From positions 86,404 to 150,403 of the forward strand of contig JABSSL010000001.1 of NCBI GenBank assembly GCA_013214355.1: 64,000 bases of DNA, read 5' to 3'. This document shows positions 52,218-61,734 of this stretch, piece after piece. Position numbers and translations under genes: made by a program. Origin of the DNA: Saprospiraceae bacterium (GTDB lineage Bacteria > Bacteroidota > Bacteroidia > Chitinophagales > Saprospiraceae). Below the pieces are notes generated by a model. It did no database searches, was not told the origin of the DNA, and saw only the letters and a list, made by a program, of their open reading frames with translations. Each line of letters opens with the position of its first letter. Within the stretch, counting starts at the first letter, position 1.

Positions 52218-52781
52218 TTACTTGATCCGATCGGGATTGTCTTTAATAAAGCTATCCCATCCGCTATACTTCTTACTACTCCCGAATATTGACCCCGACT
52301 GATAATGATGACACACCGCAGCAGCTAAAGCATCTGTTGCATCCAAGTAGTGGTCGCCAAACTTGAATTTCAGAATTTGACAAAGCATGGCGGCCACTTG
52401 TTCTTTAGAAGCATTACCACTTCCCGTAATGGACTGTTTTATCTTTTTTGGAGAATATTCGGTGAGCTCAACGCCTTTCGTGATCGCACTGGCCATCGCC
52501 ACTCCTTGGGCTCGCCCCAGCTTAAGCATAGACTGAGGGTTTTTCCCAAAAAACGGAGCCTCAATCGCCATATGATCAGGATTATATACATCAATGATGG
52601 TCTGAATGCGTTCAAATATCCGCTTTAACTTCTGAGCGTGGTCTCCCAATTTACTTAGATGTACTACCCCAAGCTCTAGCAACTTAAGTTGTTTTTTTTC
52701 AATCTCGATTATCGCAAATCCGAGTATATTCGTACCTGGATCGATCCCTAAAATTCGTTGTACCGCTTTTTTATCACTCAA
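52218..52781 (-). CDS. ruvC: RuvC Holliday junction endonuclease
   Basis: A 187-residue RNase H-fold nuclease. Catalytic acidic residues can be placed: Asp14 in GIDPGT, Glu74 in AIEAPFFGKN, and Asp147/Asp150 in YLDATDALAAAVCHH. Other hallmarks are LGRAQGVA and the GSGNASKEQVA loop. It cuts Holliday junctions made during recombination and repair, with RuvA and RuvB, which are not in the window. The start is a TTG at 52781, giving the family's usual length; a TTG at 52856 would add 25 residues with no counterpart. Divergent from the flippase-like gene. Confidence 0.9.
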   Translation of the reverse strand: MSDKKAVQRILGIDPGTNILGFAIIEIEKKQLKLLELGVVHLSKLGDHAQKLKRIFERIQTIIDVYNPDHMAIEAPFFGKNPQSMLKLGRAQGVAMASAITKGVELTEYSPKKIKQSITGSGNASKEQVAAMLCQILKFKFGDHYLDATDALAAAVCHHYQSGSIFGSSKKYSGWDSFIKDNPDRIK

Positions 52782-52883
52782 AGTAATCAGGTTAAGCTGA
52801 GCTAACAATATTTGCAAACGAAAAAGCAAGTTAGGCTTATTGATAGCCAAACCCAAATTGAAGCTATCTAAAATCTCTATCGT

Positions 52884-53882
52884 ATGCGTAGGCTTAGTCG
52901 AGCTACTTGGATCACTCTAGCAAAGATTGGGCTAGTCGTCGTGCTGGCTTACGTACTCTATCGACAGCTGTGGGGCGGCGCACATTGGGAAACCTTCCTT
53001 GCCTTCTGGACTACAGAACGTTGGCAGGAAAATCGGCTCTACTTGCTTTTTACGCTTTTGCTCATGCCCCTAAATTGGACCCTAGAAACAGCAAAGTGGT
53101 GGGTGCTGTTACGGCCCCTATACCCTAGTCCTTTTGCCAAAGCTTTTATTGCTGTTTTGAATGGTATTAGCCTATCTCTATTCACCCCACATCGGATCGG
53201 TGAATATGGAGGGCGGATATTGAATTACCCCGCAGTAGGTCATACCAAGGTCATCATGGCTAGTCTGGTCGCTAACTTTGGCCAGCTGCTCTGCCTGATT
53301 TCGGCTGGCTTTATCGGAATTATTTTCTGGGGACGCAGCTTTTTCCAAGCATTCGGGATTGTCTATGATGTAGCCCTGTATGTGGGTGGCCCGATTCTTG
53401 TATTCTTATGGTGGGGATTCTTTTCGATTCGTCGTTTCCTCCCTTGGATTCAACGGATATCTTGGCCTACTTGGTTGCGCTGGGTACCCAAGACCTTAGA
53501 ACACGCCCGACAGTTTAACAAAATTTTATTGGTACAGTCGGCAGCAATGGCTGCCAGACGATTTTTGATCTACAGTATTCAATTCGTTTGCCTACTCCTT
53601 TTTTTCGGTTTAGACGTCCCTTGGCACATCTTATTGAATGGTGTATTTGTTATCTATTTGTTGCAATCAGGGTTGCCGCTACCCCCTGCCTTGGGGCTGC
53701 TGACACGTGGAGAGTTGGGGGTTTTAATCTGGCAGAATTACGAGGTAAATCCACTAGCTATCCTGGCTGCCTCTATAGCACTTTTTATAATAAACCTCGC
53801 CATCCCCGCGTTACTTGGGTTGATGGTCATCGTCAAAACTAATGTCACTAAATCCTTACAGTATGAGGAACGCGCTGATTAA
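52884..53882 (+). CDS. Flippase-like / LPG synthase TM-domain protein
   Basis: A 332-residue membrane protein with about eight helices, a pattern matching the lysylphosphatidylglycerol synthase TM region (flippase-like) family: a first helix (residues 9-27), a segment LNGISLSLFTPHRIGEYGGR with the conserved (T)PxRxGE(Y/F)GR motif, VANFGQLLCLI, and a late PPALGLLTRGELG. It lacks the catalytic synthase domain. In this family the TM domain is associated with moving or modifying membrane lipids. It overlaps the DUF3108 gene by 20 bases, suggesting coupling. Confidence 0.85.
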   Translation: MRRLSRATWITLAKIGLVVVLAYVLYRQLWGGAHWETFLAFWTTERWQENRLYLLFTLLLMPLNWTLETAKWWVLLRPLYPSPFAKAFIAVLNGISLSLFTPHRIGEYGGRILNYPAVGHTKVIMASLVANFGQLLCLISAGFIGIIFWGRSFFQAFGIVYDVALYVGGPILVFLWWGFFSIRRFLPWIQRISWPTWLRWVPKTLEHARQFNKILLVQSAAMAARRFLIYSIQFVCLLLFFGLDVPWHILLNGVFVIYLLQSGLPLPPALGLLTRGELGVLIWQNYEVNPLAILAASIALFIINLAIPALLGLMVIVKTNVTKSLQYEERAD

Positions 53883-54729
53883 AAAAGGGCTCTTGTTAGG
53901 AATACTCATGGTATGCCTATCGGGACATCGCCCTATCGACCCCATGCCAATTGATAGCAGTGATCAGGCTGAGGCGAATGTTACCTATAGTCCCTGCAAG
54001 ATGGAAAACAACACCTTTAAAGGTGGGGAGGAGATCGTCTATAAGATCTACTACAACTGGAATTTTGTCTGGTTAGCAGCAGGTGAAGTTACCTTTAAGG
54101 TGGAAGACCTTGGCAACAAATACCATATTTCAGCTCACGGTCGCACTTATAAATCCTACGAGTGGTTTTTCACCGTGCGGGATTACTACGATACCTACGT
54201 GGATAAGGAAACGCTCCTGCCCTATATCTCCATAAGAAATGTGCGAGAAGGGGGATACCGACTTTACGATGCCGTTACCTTCGAACCAAAGCGAGGTGTA
54301 GCTGTATCTAATCGAGGAAAAACCCGGGAGGTAGCCAAACCTACTGAATACCCGATTGACAAGTGCATGCATGACATCCTATCCATTATCTACTATACCC
54401 GAAATATTGATTTCAACAGCCTCAATACGGGCGACGCTTTCCCAATCAAAATCTTTATGGATAAAGAGACTTGGCCACTAAAGGTGCGCTATAAAGGGAA
54501 GGATGCCAACAAGAAAATCAAAGGTCAGGGCAAATTCCGCACCCATAAATTCAACCCAGAAGTTATCGTGGGGAATGTTTTCAAAGAGGATAGCCAAATG
54601 TCCGTGTGGGTAACGGATGACCAAAACAAAATCCCACTATTGATCGAATCTCCCGTATCCGTCGGCTCTGTAAAGGTAGTTTTGAAGTCCTACAAAGGTT
54701 TGAAATACGATTTTACCGCAAAAAACTGA
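53863..54729 (+). CDS. DUF3108 protein, exported
   Basis: A 288-residue protein from the ATG at 53863, with a hydrophobic segment (GLLLGILMVCLSG) as signal. The mature part is a beta-rich DUF3108 domain: FKGGEEIVYKIYYNWNFVWL near residue 50, then FKVEDLGNKYHISAHGRTYK, YDTYVDKETLLPYISIR and a final LIESPVSVGSVKVVLKS. DUF3108 proteins are periplasmic and related to lipoprotein carrier-like folds; function unknown. The gene overlaps the flippase-like gene by 20 bases, so a joint role in envelope lipids is possible. Confidence 0.85.
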   Translation: MRNALIKKGLLLGILMVCLSGHRPIDPMPIDSSDQAEANVTYSPCKMENNTFKGGEEIVYKIYYNWNFVWLAAGEVTFKVEDLGNKYHISAHGRTYKSYEWFFTVRDYYDTYVDKETLLPYISIRNVREGGYRLYDAVTFEPKRGVAVSNRGKTREVAKPTEYPIDKCMHDILSIIYYTRNIDFNSLNTGDAFPIKIFMDKETWPLKVRYKGKDANKKIKGQGKFRTHKFNPEVIVGNVFKEDSQMSVWVTDDQNKIPLLIESPVSVGSVKVVLKSYKGLKYDFTAKN

Positions 54730-54851
54730 TGATCAGTCCCTAATAAAATACCTTCTTCCGCAAAGCTCGTGGACCGTCATAGAAGCCCTGAATTTCATTT
54801 TTGGGTGTCGCGAAACACGAGAATTGTAGAAGAACCATAAAACAAAGCCCC

Positions 54852-55484
54852 TTGACAAAACGAGCACTAACGCTATTTGGATTCCTCGCTGCCTTCGGGC
54901 TCGGAATATGGTTGACTCAGTTCTTTTACCAATCTAAGCAAAAAGAGATTACCGAATCTCAAAGCACCATTCTCTTGGACAAGGTAAAAGATGTCTTGAA
55001 ATTGGTCACCGTGGAGGCCAACTTCAATGAGTTGTATAATGAAACACAAACTCGCCCAGTCACCCTCTATCTCCCGCTACCTAGTACCTTTTCTTTTTCC
55101 AAGAAAGCCATCCTAGAAGTACAAGGTAAGGTCCTAGTAGGCTATGACCTTGAAAAGGTTAAGATTACCGCGGATAGCATCAACCGAGTACTTACCCTAA
55201 GTAACCTGCCAGAACCAGAGATCTTATCCATCGACCATCAGGTGCAATACCGAAACTTGGAAGAGAGCTTTTTCAATAGCTTCAAAGCGGAGGATTACAC
55301 CGTCCTAAACCGCAATGCCAAAGCAATGCTCCGCAAGAAGGTAGAGGAGAGCGATTTAATGGATAAGGCGCGGTCTCAAGGCAATCAAATGTTGGATGTA
55401 ATCCGCTTTATGGGTGAGTCCCTTGGATGGACGGTCAAACTGGACGTTGATCTGATCAATCCTACGCCTGCCTTAGATCAATAA
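54852..55484 (+). CDS. DUF4230 protein
   Basis: A 210-residue membrane-anchored protein: helix at residues 6-25 (TLFGFLAAFGLGIWLTQF), then a DUF4230 domain with LLDKVKDVLKLVTVEANFNE, KAILEVQGKVLVGYDLEKVK and a LSNLPEPEILSIDHQV strand, ending in helices. TTG at 54852 is the likely start; an upstream TTG at 54801 adds 17 residues without any pattern. The domain is widespread and uncharacterised. It follows the DUF3108 gene by 122 bases, so an operon is uncertain. Confidence 0.8.
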   Translation: MTKRALTLFGFLAAFGLGIWLTQFFYQSKQKEITESQSTILLDKVKDVLKLVTVEANFNELYNETQTRPVTLYLPLPSTFSFSKKAILEVQGKVLVGYDLEKVKITADSINRVLTLSNLPEPEILSIDHQVQYRNLEESFFNSFKAEDYTVLNRNAKAMLRKKVEESDLMDKARSQGNQMLDVIRFMGESLGWTVKLDVDLINPTPALDQ

Positions 55485-55537
55485 GCTATCCTTACTTTCC
55501 CGACCTAGCTATTTCACAGACAATTTTGCAACAATGT

Positions 55538-55586
55538 GTTGCGGTTAAACTCAGTAGCTGGCGGTTGTGGTGTAGTTTACCGCAAC
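55538..55586 (+). terminator. Terminator after the DUF4230 gene
   Basis: Long stem GTTGCGGTTAAACT (55538-55551) / AGTTTACCGCAAC (55574-55586) with one bulged base and a 22-base loop. No T-run follows. Confidence 0.55.
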
Positions 55587-55924
55587 CTAGTCGGCACATA
55601 TCCCCAACAAGCTTGCCTCATTAGCTTTCCATCGGTCATCTCTTTACCACTCGGCCCATGGCATCCGACAAAATTATAAGCGGCATTTTTACAGCTATAT
55701 GCAAAAAACATCTATTTTTAGCCCGAAGTTCCATACTTCATAAGGCGAAAAAGCCTACCGGAATTTGGGACTTCACGGTTCAAGTTTTGTTCAACAGCAG
55801 CTGTCTCTCCATTCCTAAGTTTCAGCAAAACTTGAATAGTATATGCAGGATAGCAAAACCAAGCCCTAACTACAATCGCTAGATTTTGCTGTTATGCGTT
55901 GGATTAATCACTCAAATCGAAAAA
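55587..55924. other. Intergenic region, 338 bases
   Basis: Gap ahead of the first POT transporter. A 74-codon open frame at 55658-55882 lacks any recognisable pattern and is not counted as a gene. No promoter consensus was identified. Confidence 0.5.
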
Positions 55925-57433
55925 ATGGCAGAATCTTCGACGAATCAGACAGGCTTCTTTGGCCATCCTAAAGGCTTGTCTACGCTTTTCTTTACCGAAA
56001 TGTGGGAACGCTTCAGTTACTACGGAATGCGAGCCATCCTAGTACTGTTTATGACTACCGAAACAGCTCAGGAAGGACTTGGCTTGACCACAGAAACTGC
56101 GGCGGCAGTATACGGCTTATATACAGCAGGTGTTTATTTGCTTACCCTCCCTGGCGGTTGGCTGGCGGATAATGTATTTGGACAGCGTAAGGCTATCTAC
56201 TATGGCGGGGTGCTCATTATGATCGGGCATTTGATCTTAGCCATTCCCGGATCTCCTTCCATTTTCTTCGCAGGCTTAGCTTTTGTGGCGATGGGTACGG
56301 GGTTATTGAAACCGAATATCAGTACGATTGTCGGGGATCTATATCCGGATAAAGGAGCGCGTCGTGATGCTGGTTTTTCCATTTTCTACATGGGTATCAA
56401 TTTGGGATCCTTACTTGGACAGACCTTTGTAGCTCTATTGGGTGAAAAAGTAAATTGGCATCTGGGCTTTGGTTTAGCAGCCGTAGGGATGTTAGCCGGT
56501 TTGATTCAGTATCGCCTTACCGCGGATAAAACGCTTGGCGATATTGGTGTAGAACCCAAAGCCAAACTAAAGCGTGAGGAAGAAGGTACTACTGGTGAAG
56601 GTAATTCCATGCTTGCTGGCATATTTGCGGTGTTGTTGATCGGTTTAATCCTCGCCTTACAATTTGCGGGAGTAATTGATTTGATGACCGCAAGAGGCTT
56701 AGCAGAAGCCGTGGGTATCATTATCGTAGCCGTTACACTAGTTTACTTTGCTTATATCCTGATCGCTGGCGGACTGAATACCGACGAAAAAAAGAAAGTG
56801 GTGGTCATTTTCTTCCTGTTCGTGGGAGCCGCCTTGTTCTGGGCAGGATTTGAGCAAGCAGGTTCTTCGCTTAATCTATTTGCCCGCGATTATACAGATA
56901 GAATGCTATTTGGCTGGGAATTACCCACTGGATGGTTACAGAATGTGAATCCACTCTTCATTATCATATTCGCACCAGTAATGGGTGCCTTATGGATTCG
57001 ACTATCGGCACGTCAAATGAATCCCAACACGCCTTTAAAGTTCGGTTTGGGTTTGGTCATGATGGGCTTAGGCTTCCTAGTGATGTACTACGCTGCTCAG
57101 ATCGTGGTTGCAGGTGAAAAAGCAGGGATGATGTGGTTGGTCATGACTTACTTCCTTCACTCTATTGGTGAACTTACCTTGAGTCCGGTGGGCTTAAGTG
57201 CAACGACAAAATTAGCCCCTAGACAATACCTTGGACAAATGATGGGTATCTGGTTTGTGGGGGCTGCTTTGGGTAATCTCATCGCGGGTCTGGTGGCTGG
57301 TGAATTTGATCCCGATAATGTGGCAGAGATCCCCAACATCTTTATGTCTGTGGTGATGTTTGGTGTGGGTGCAGGTATCATCTTCATCATAACTAGTCCG
57401 CTGCTCAAAAAGTGGATGGGAGATGTCCAATAA
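55925..57433 (+). CDS. POT/PTR-family proton-coupled oligopeptide transporter
   Basis: A 502-residue carrier with about 12-14 helices. The signature FFTEMWERFSYYGMRA (ExxERFxYYG) lies at residues 22-37, DNVFGQRKAIYYGG marks the loop after helix 2, FSIFYMGINLGSLLG and FAGFEQAGSSLNLFARD are typical later. POT carriers import di- and tripeptides with protons across the inner membrane. The ATG at 55925 is preferred to an ATG at 55886. A second POT gene follows at 57528, with a terminator between, suggesting duplication and separate expression. Confidence 0.9.
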   Translation: MAESSTNQTGFFGHPKGLSTLFFTEMWERFSYYGMRAILVLFMTTETAQEGLGLTTETAAAVYGLYTAGVYLLTLPGGWLADNVFGQRKAIYYGGVLIMIGHLILAIPGSPSIFFAGLAFVAMGTGLLKPNISTIVGDLYPDKGARRDAGFSIFYMGINLGSLLGQTFVALLGEKVNWHLGFGLAAVGMLAGLIQYRLTADKTLGDIGVEPKAKLKREEEGTTGEGNSMLAGIFAVLLIGLILALQFAGVIDLMTARGLAEAVGIIIVAVTLVYFAYILIAGGLNTDEKKKVVVIFFLFVGAALFWAGFEQAGSSLNLFARDYTDRMLFGWELPTGWLQNVNPLFIIIFAPVMGALWIRLSARQMNPNTPLKFGLGLVMMGLGFLVMYYAAQIVVAGEKAGMMWLVMTYFLHSIGELTLSPVGLSATTKLAPRQYLGQMMGIWFVGAALGNLIAGLVAGEFDPDNVAEIPNIFMSVVMFGVGAGIIFIITSPLLKKWMGDVQ

Positions 57434-57462
57434 TTCTCACTACGATAAGTAATATCTTTTTG

Positions 57463-57503
57463 AAAAGCAGTAGATCCTCCAATGGAGATGGTCTACTGCT
57501 TTT
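57463..57503 (+). terminator. Terminator between the two POT genes
   Basis: 12-bp perfect stem AAAAGCAGTAGA / TCTACTGCTTTT, with a smaller nested CCTCC/GGAG stem, 29 bases after the first POT stop. Confidence 0.8.
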
Positions 57504-57527
57504 GGTATAAGTAAGAAACCATAGCAT

Positions 57528-59249
57528 ATGAGTCAGACTTTCAGCGGTTCAGCGACCAATCAAAAAACGATTCTCAGCCATCCTGTTGGCCTATTTGTCC
57601 TGTTCTTTACAGAGATGTGGGAACGCTTCAGTTATTACGGGATGCGGGCCATCTTCGTGCTTTTCCTCACCAGCACCATCGCGGACGGTGGTTTTGGCTG
57701 GGAAAGATCAGAAGCCCTAACCTGGTACGCGCTTTACACCAGTATGGCGTACGGTACTCCTATCATTGGGGGGATGATTGCCGATCGCTACATTGGCTAT
57801 CGAAAAGCCGTAGTCTGGGGAGCGCTGATTATGACACTCGGACATGCCGTACTAGCTTTTGAAACGCTACCCGCCTTTGTCATGGGTCTGATACTCTTGG
57901 TGGCTGGTAATGGTTTATTCAAACCTAATATGACCCCTATTGTAGGTCAGATGTACCCAGATGGTAGCCCCTTGAAAGACGGTGCTTATACCATTTTCTA
58001 CATGGGCGTTAATGCTGGAGCCTTTTTAGGCATCCTGATTTGTGGTTACCTAGGCGAGAGTGTGGGTTGGAACTACGGTTTCGGTGCGGCTGGCGTCTTC
58101 ATGTTCTTTGGTGCCCTACAATTTCACTTTGGGCAAAAGATCTTTGGCGCTTTAGGAGAAGCTCCGGAGAAGAAAGGAGAAGCAGAGAGCAGTCATGGTG
58201 AACAAGAAGTTCCTTTTACCCGACAAGACTGGACTTGGGCTATTGCGAGTATAGCCTTGTTTATCGGTACCATTGTCATGTGGAATATGAGCGATGCTGG
58301 TCCTATTCAGAAATTCCCCTATCTAATTCCCTTCCTGGGTGTTTTCATCACCTACGTCGTATTGCGCTTGCGCAAATACCCTAGGGTAGAACGGGATCGG
58401 ATCACGGTCATCAGTGTATTTGCCTTCTTCGTAGTCTTTTTCTGGTTGGCTTTCGAGCAAGCTGGAGGTACGATGACCATATTTGCGAATGATTATACGC
58501 AGAGAGATTTACTCACTCCTTCTGCCGTTACGTGGTTTAGGATGATCAGCCTATTATTAACGCTTATCCCCATGGTCCTATTAACCTGGGTACTGGCCCG
58601 CCTGGCTGGAAAGATATTCAAAGATTTTCCATTGACGATCGTTTTCACTGGCATCAGCTTCCTGATTATCTGGGGAATCATCATTTGGATCAATTACAAT
58701 AACTTCAACAATGAGACACTAGAGGTTCCTGCTTCTTGGTTTGGAACATTGAATAGCTTCTTTATCATTTCCTTAGCACCGGCCTTTTCAGTAATGTGGG
58801 TAAAGCTAGCTGGCACCAAGTTGAATCCATCTGGTCCGATTAAGCTGGCGGTAGGACTCTTCCTGCTGGGTATTGGCTTCTTGGCACTGGTGGTCGGGGC
58901 GTCCTCCATTCCACAAGGAGCACAAACGGCTAGTGTAAGCATGATCTGGTTGATCCTGGCTTACTTCTTCCATACCGTTGGAGAACTCTGTTTATCACCG
59001 GTTGGCTTATCCTTAGTTAATAAGCTATCTCCTCTTCGTTTGATGGCTTTGATGTTTGGTATTTGGTACATCGCCAACTTTGTAGCCAACTTCACCGGAG
59101 GTATGATAGGCAGTTATATTGATGATATTTCAGCGGCTACTTCGATGTCCAATTTCTTTACTATCTTCGTCGTCCTAGCGTTCGGCGCAGGCTTGGCTTT
59201 GGTGCTGCTTAACAAGCCATTGAAGCGGATGATGCACGGCGTTGAATAG
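57528..59249 (+). CDS. POT/PTR-family oligopeptide transporter (second copy)
   Basis: A 573-residue carrier with the same FFTEMWERFSYYGMRA signature (residues 28-43), IADRYIGYRKAVVWG after helix 2, IFYMGVNAGAFLG and FEQAGGTMTIFANDY. It is about 70 residues longer than the first, with larger loops around residues 210-230 and 340-430. The two are clearly paralogues but not near-identical, so the duplication is old or the two were acquired separately; they may prefer different peptides. It ends at a strong hairpin. Confidence 0.9.
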   Translation: MSQTFSGSATNQKTILSHPVGLFVLFFTEMWERFSYYGMRAIFVLFLTSTIADGGFGWERSEALTWYALYTSMAYGTPIIGGMIADRYIGYRKAVVWGALIMTLGHAVLAFETLPAFVMGLILLVAGNGLFKPNMTPIVGQMYPDGSPLKDGAYTIFYMGVNAGAFLGILICGYLGESVGWNYGFGAAGVFMFFGALQFHFGQKIFGALGEAPEKKGEAESSHGEQEVPFTRQDWTWAIASIALFIGTIVMWNMSDAGPIQKFPYLIPFLGVFITYVVLRLRKYPRVERDRITVISVFAFFVVFFWLAFEQAGGTMTIFANDYTQRDLLTPSAVTWFRMISLLLTLIPMVLLTWVLARLAGKIFKDFPLTIVFTGISFLIIWGIIIWINYNNFNNETLEVPASWFGTLNSFFIISLAPAFSVMWVKLAGTKLNPSGPIKLAVGLFLLGIGFLALVVGASSIPQGAQTASVSMIWLILAYFFHTVGELCLSPVGLSLVNKLSPLRLMALMFGIWYIANFVANFTGGMIGSYIDDISAATSMSNFFTIFVVLAFGAGLALVLLNKPLKRMMHGVE

Positions 59250-59313
59250 TGCCAAAAATCAGCTAGACATTTTAGTTAGTATAAAGTTTTTAAAGAGAAC
59301 ACTTCCCAACACT

Positions 59314-59346
59314 TAAGTCAAGCTATGGTCTCCATAGCTTGACTTA
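59314..59346 (+). terminator. Terminator after the second POT gene
   Basis: 15-bp perfect stem TAAGTCAAGCTATGG / CCATAGCTTGACTTA with a 3-base loop, 64 bases after the stop; followed by GCTCTC without a T-run. Confidence 0.75.
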
Positions 59347-59520
59347 GCTCTCTATCTAAGCACAAGATCAATTAGTACAGAACGCTCAAAACACTGTCCC
59401 CATCTAAGACAGGATGTTTAGTAACGCTAACATCGCTGCTTAGATTATTATGTCTTGGTATCACACTACTTATTACTTGTAAAAACACCTATTTCTACCA
59501 CCTAGTAAAACAACCAAAAC

Positions 59521-59982
59521 ATGAAAGACCAATTTCGAAATCTAAACCTGATGTTTGCGGCGCTGTCCCTGGGACAAGTACTCTTCCTGGTCATTATTTT
59601 GTATGTGATATGGGGAGAAACGGCAGCTGGCAACACTTTACCCATTGATAAGCAGACGTTGCTCATAGTTGGCGCTGCAGGCTTTCTGGGGGTCGCCTAC
59701 GCAGTCCGAGCTTTAGGGAATTATTTCCGGAATAAAGCTGTCAATGAAAAGCAGTCATTGGAGCAAAAGGTCAGTACCTATCGCACTAGTTTGATCATGC
59801 GGTGGGCCTTAGTGGAAGGATTCAACCTCCTCATCCTTATCATAGCGTTTTTACAACAGGACAAAAGCTTATTGCTCCTCTTTGGGGCAGGCTTGATCGT
59901 CTTCTTTTCCTTGAAACCTTCTACACCAGCTTTCGCAGAAGCCTATAAGCTTAACTTACAAGAAGAAAATCAAATATTCTGA
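59521..59982 (+). CDS. Small four-helix membrane protein
   Basis: A 153-residue protein with four hydrophobic helices (about residues 10-33, 48-64, 92-111 and 115-131), separated by a charged middle loop (NKAVNEKQSLEQKVSTYR). The N-terminus QFRNLNLMFAALSLGQVLF suggests a membrane protein with cytoplasmic start. I know similar proteins only as conserved hypotheticals in Bacteroidota. It lies after the POT gene but separated by a terminator, so it forms its own unit. Confidence 0.7.
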   Translation: MKDQFRNLNLMFAALSLGQVLFLVIILYVIWGETAAGNTLPIDKQTLLIVGAAGFLGVAYAVRALGNYFRNKAVNEKQSLEQKVSTYRTSLIMRWALVEGFNLLILIIAFLQQDKSLLLLFGAGLIVFFSLKPSTPAFAEAYKLNLQEENQIF

Positions 59983-60022
59983 TGGGAAAAATAAGGTAAA
60001 GTATTGAACGGATTACAACTAA

Positions 60023-60075
60023 AAAGCGGTAGCGAAGAGTGATGCAATTTGATGCACCTAAATCGCTACCGCTTT
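60023..60075. terminator. Bidirectional terminator between 59982 and the minus-strand PPIase gene
   Basis: 13-bp perfect stem AAAGCGGTAGCGA / TCGCTACCGCTTT with a 27-base loop, A-rich on the left and T-rich on the right. Confidence 0.7.
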
Positions 60076-60152
60076 CGTACATTATCCGCTAGATCTGAAG
60101 ACCTGGAAATATAATGTACAGGCAATCCACAATAGGAAGATGGCGTAAAAGC

Positions 60153-61523
60153 TTATGGTCTGGCCCTTCGTCCATCTTTGTCCCACTTTTCCAACACGGG
60201 ACATCCATTGTACATCGCATCTATCTTCACAAAGGTGGCGCCTACCGTCTCGGCTACCCACTTGGTAATATATTCATTTTGCTTCGACTGGATTGCCGCC
60301 TGTCGAATCTTTGAGTAATCTTGCTGTAAGTTTGCTTTATGAGGCGTGGTGCGAGATTGAACCTGCACCAACCGGAAGAAGGGTTCACCAATCGGATCCC
60401 TGAAAGCAACGGGTTGGGATACTTGTCGCAACTTCAAGGTATCAATAGCGAAGTAGATATCCGGATCCAAGTCTCCAATCTCAAAGAACGTATTTCCTGT
60501 AGCAGGATTAACCATACGCCCGTCATTATTGTAACTCTGCTCCTCTTCATCCGAGAAAAACTTTACCGCCAAAGAAAAGGACATGGAATCTACTTCTACC
60601 AAGTTGCGAATGGAATCCAAATGTACCTTAGCCTTTTCGAGGTCTGCATCCGTGATTTCAGGTTTAACCAAAATGTGACGAACATGTATCGAGTTACCCC
60701 TTCGATCCAGCATCTGAATGATGTGAAATCCGAATTGGGATTCGATCACCGGAGAAATTTCGTTCTTCTCCAGTTTATAGGCAGCAGCCTCAAAGTCAGG
60801 TACATATTTTCCTCTTTTGGCCCAGCCTAAGTCTCCTCCAATTCTAGCAGAGCCATCATCGGAAAACTTCTTGGCCATTTCCTCAAATGTCTGCTGCTCT
60901 TCCATGATCATCGTGCGCAAGGAATCTAGCAAATTTATGGAACGCTTGCGCTCTACACTATTAACCTTTGGCTTATATACGATCTCCCCGATCTCTACCT
61001 CAGAATTGAAGTAGGGTAAGCTATCCTTCGGAATCTGCGCAAAGAACGTCTTAACCTCAGAAGGGGTCACCGTCACATTTGACATGATCTGCCCGCGCAT
61101 TCTCTCCACCAACAATTGACTCTTCAGGTCTTCTCGGAACTGATCCTTTACCGCAGAAATCGTTTGGCCATAATAAGCTTCAAACTGAGCGATATCACCA
61201 TTCATGTAGCTCAAAATTCGATCAATACGAGCATTCAGTTGCTCTTCCACCTCGATGTCAGTGACTTCAATACTATCGAGCTTAGCCTGGTTCAACAAGA
61301 GTTTGGTGATCAATACTTGATCCATGATATTACATCTTGCATCTGCTGGTAATTGCCCATTTTGCGCTTGCATCAAGGAAATCTGTTCCTCTACTTCAGA
61401 AAGCAATACCAATTCTCCTCCTACCGTAGCAGTAACTTTGTCGATCACTTGCTTCTGAGCACTCAGGGTCCCCATTACAGCGACCAAAAACAGTAGTAAA
61501 ACACTAAGATTTCTCATTATCAT
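60153..61523 (-). CDS. SurA-like periplasmic peptidyl-prolyl isomerase
   Basis: A 456-residue exported chaperone. It has a signal peptide (residues 1-22, ending LSAQK), a SurA N-terminal helical domain (about 25-165, with KVTATVGGELVLLSEVEEQI), and two parvulin domains (about 175-280 and 283-400). Recognisable pieces are DGSARIGGDLGWAKRGKYVP with FGFHIIQM, and IHVRHILVKPEITDADLEKA. SurA proteins fold outer-membrane barrels in the periplasm. The ATG at 61523 or the ATG two codons on (61517) may be the start. It is last of three PPIase-type genes on this strand. Confidence 0.9.
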   Translation of the reverse strand: MIMRNLSVLLLFLVAVMGTLSAQKQVIDKVTATVGGELVLLSEVEEQISLMQAQNGQLPADARCNIMDQVLITKLLLNQAKLDSIEVTDIEVEEQLNARIDRILSYMNGDIAQFEAYYGQTISAVKDQFREDLKSQLLVERMRGQIMSNVTVTPSEVKTFFAQIPKDSLPYFNSEVEIGEIVYKPKVNSVERKRSINLLDSLRTMIMEEQQTFEEMAKKFSDDGSARIGGDLGWAKRGKYVPDFEAAAYKLEKNEISPVIESQFGFHIIQMLDRRGNSIHVRHILVKPEITDADLEKAKVHLDSIRNLVEVDSMSFSLAVKFFSDEEEQSYNNDGRMVNPATGNTFFEIGDLDPDIYFAIDTLKLRQVSQPVAFRDPIGEPFFRLVQVQSRTTPHKANLQQDYSKIRQAAIQSKQNEYITKWVAETVGATFVKIDAMYNGCPVLEKWDKDGRRARP

Positions 61524-61734
61524 AAATAATGTTGATTGAGGTGTCCGTTCTCACAAAGGTAGTTAGAACATGTTTAAATTTCAGTAATCGGTCTACGAAT
61601 GTCCCTATTTTGCTGACACTGCCTTGGCCTAAGCAACTTGATAGCTCTGGCTACCATCCACTTCAGCCGCCTTGTTTCGGCAAACAATTGATCCTTCTCA
61701 ACTCAAAGACCGAAACTTAAACAAACACTCAGAT

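Noticed and set aside
55658-55882. 74-codon open frame ahead of the first POT gene
   Set aside because: No recognisable pattern, no promoter or homologous features, and low-complexity composition compared with neighbours.
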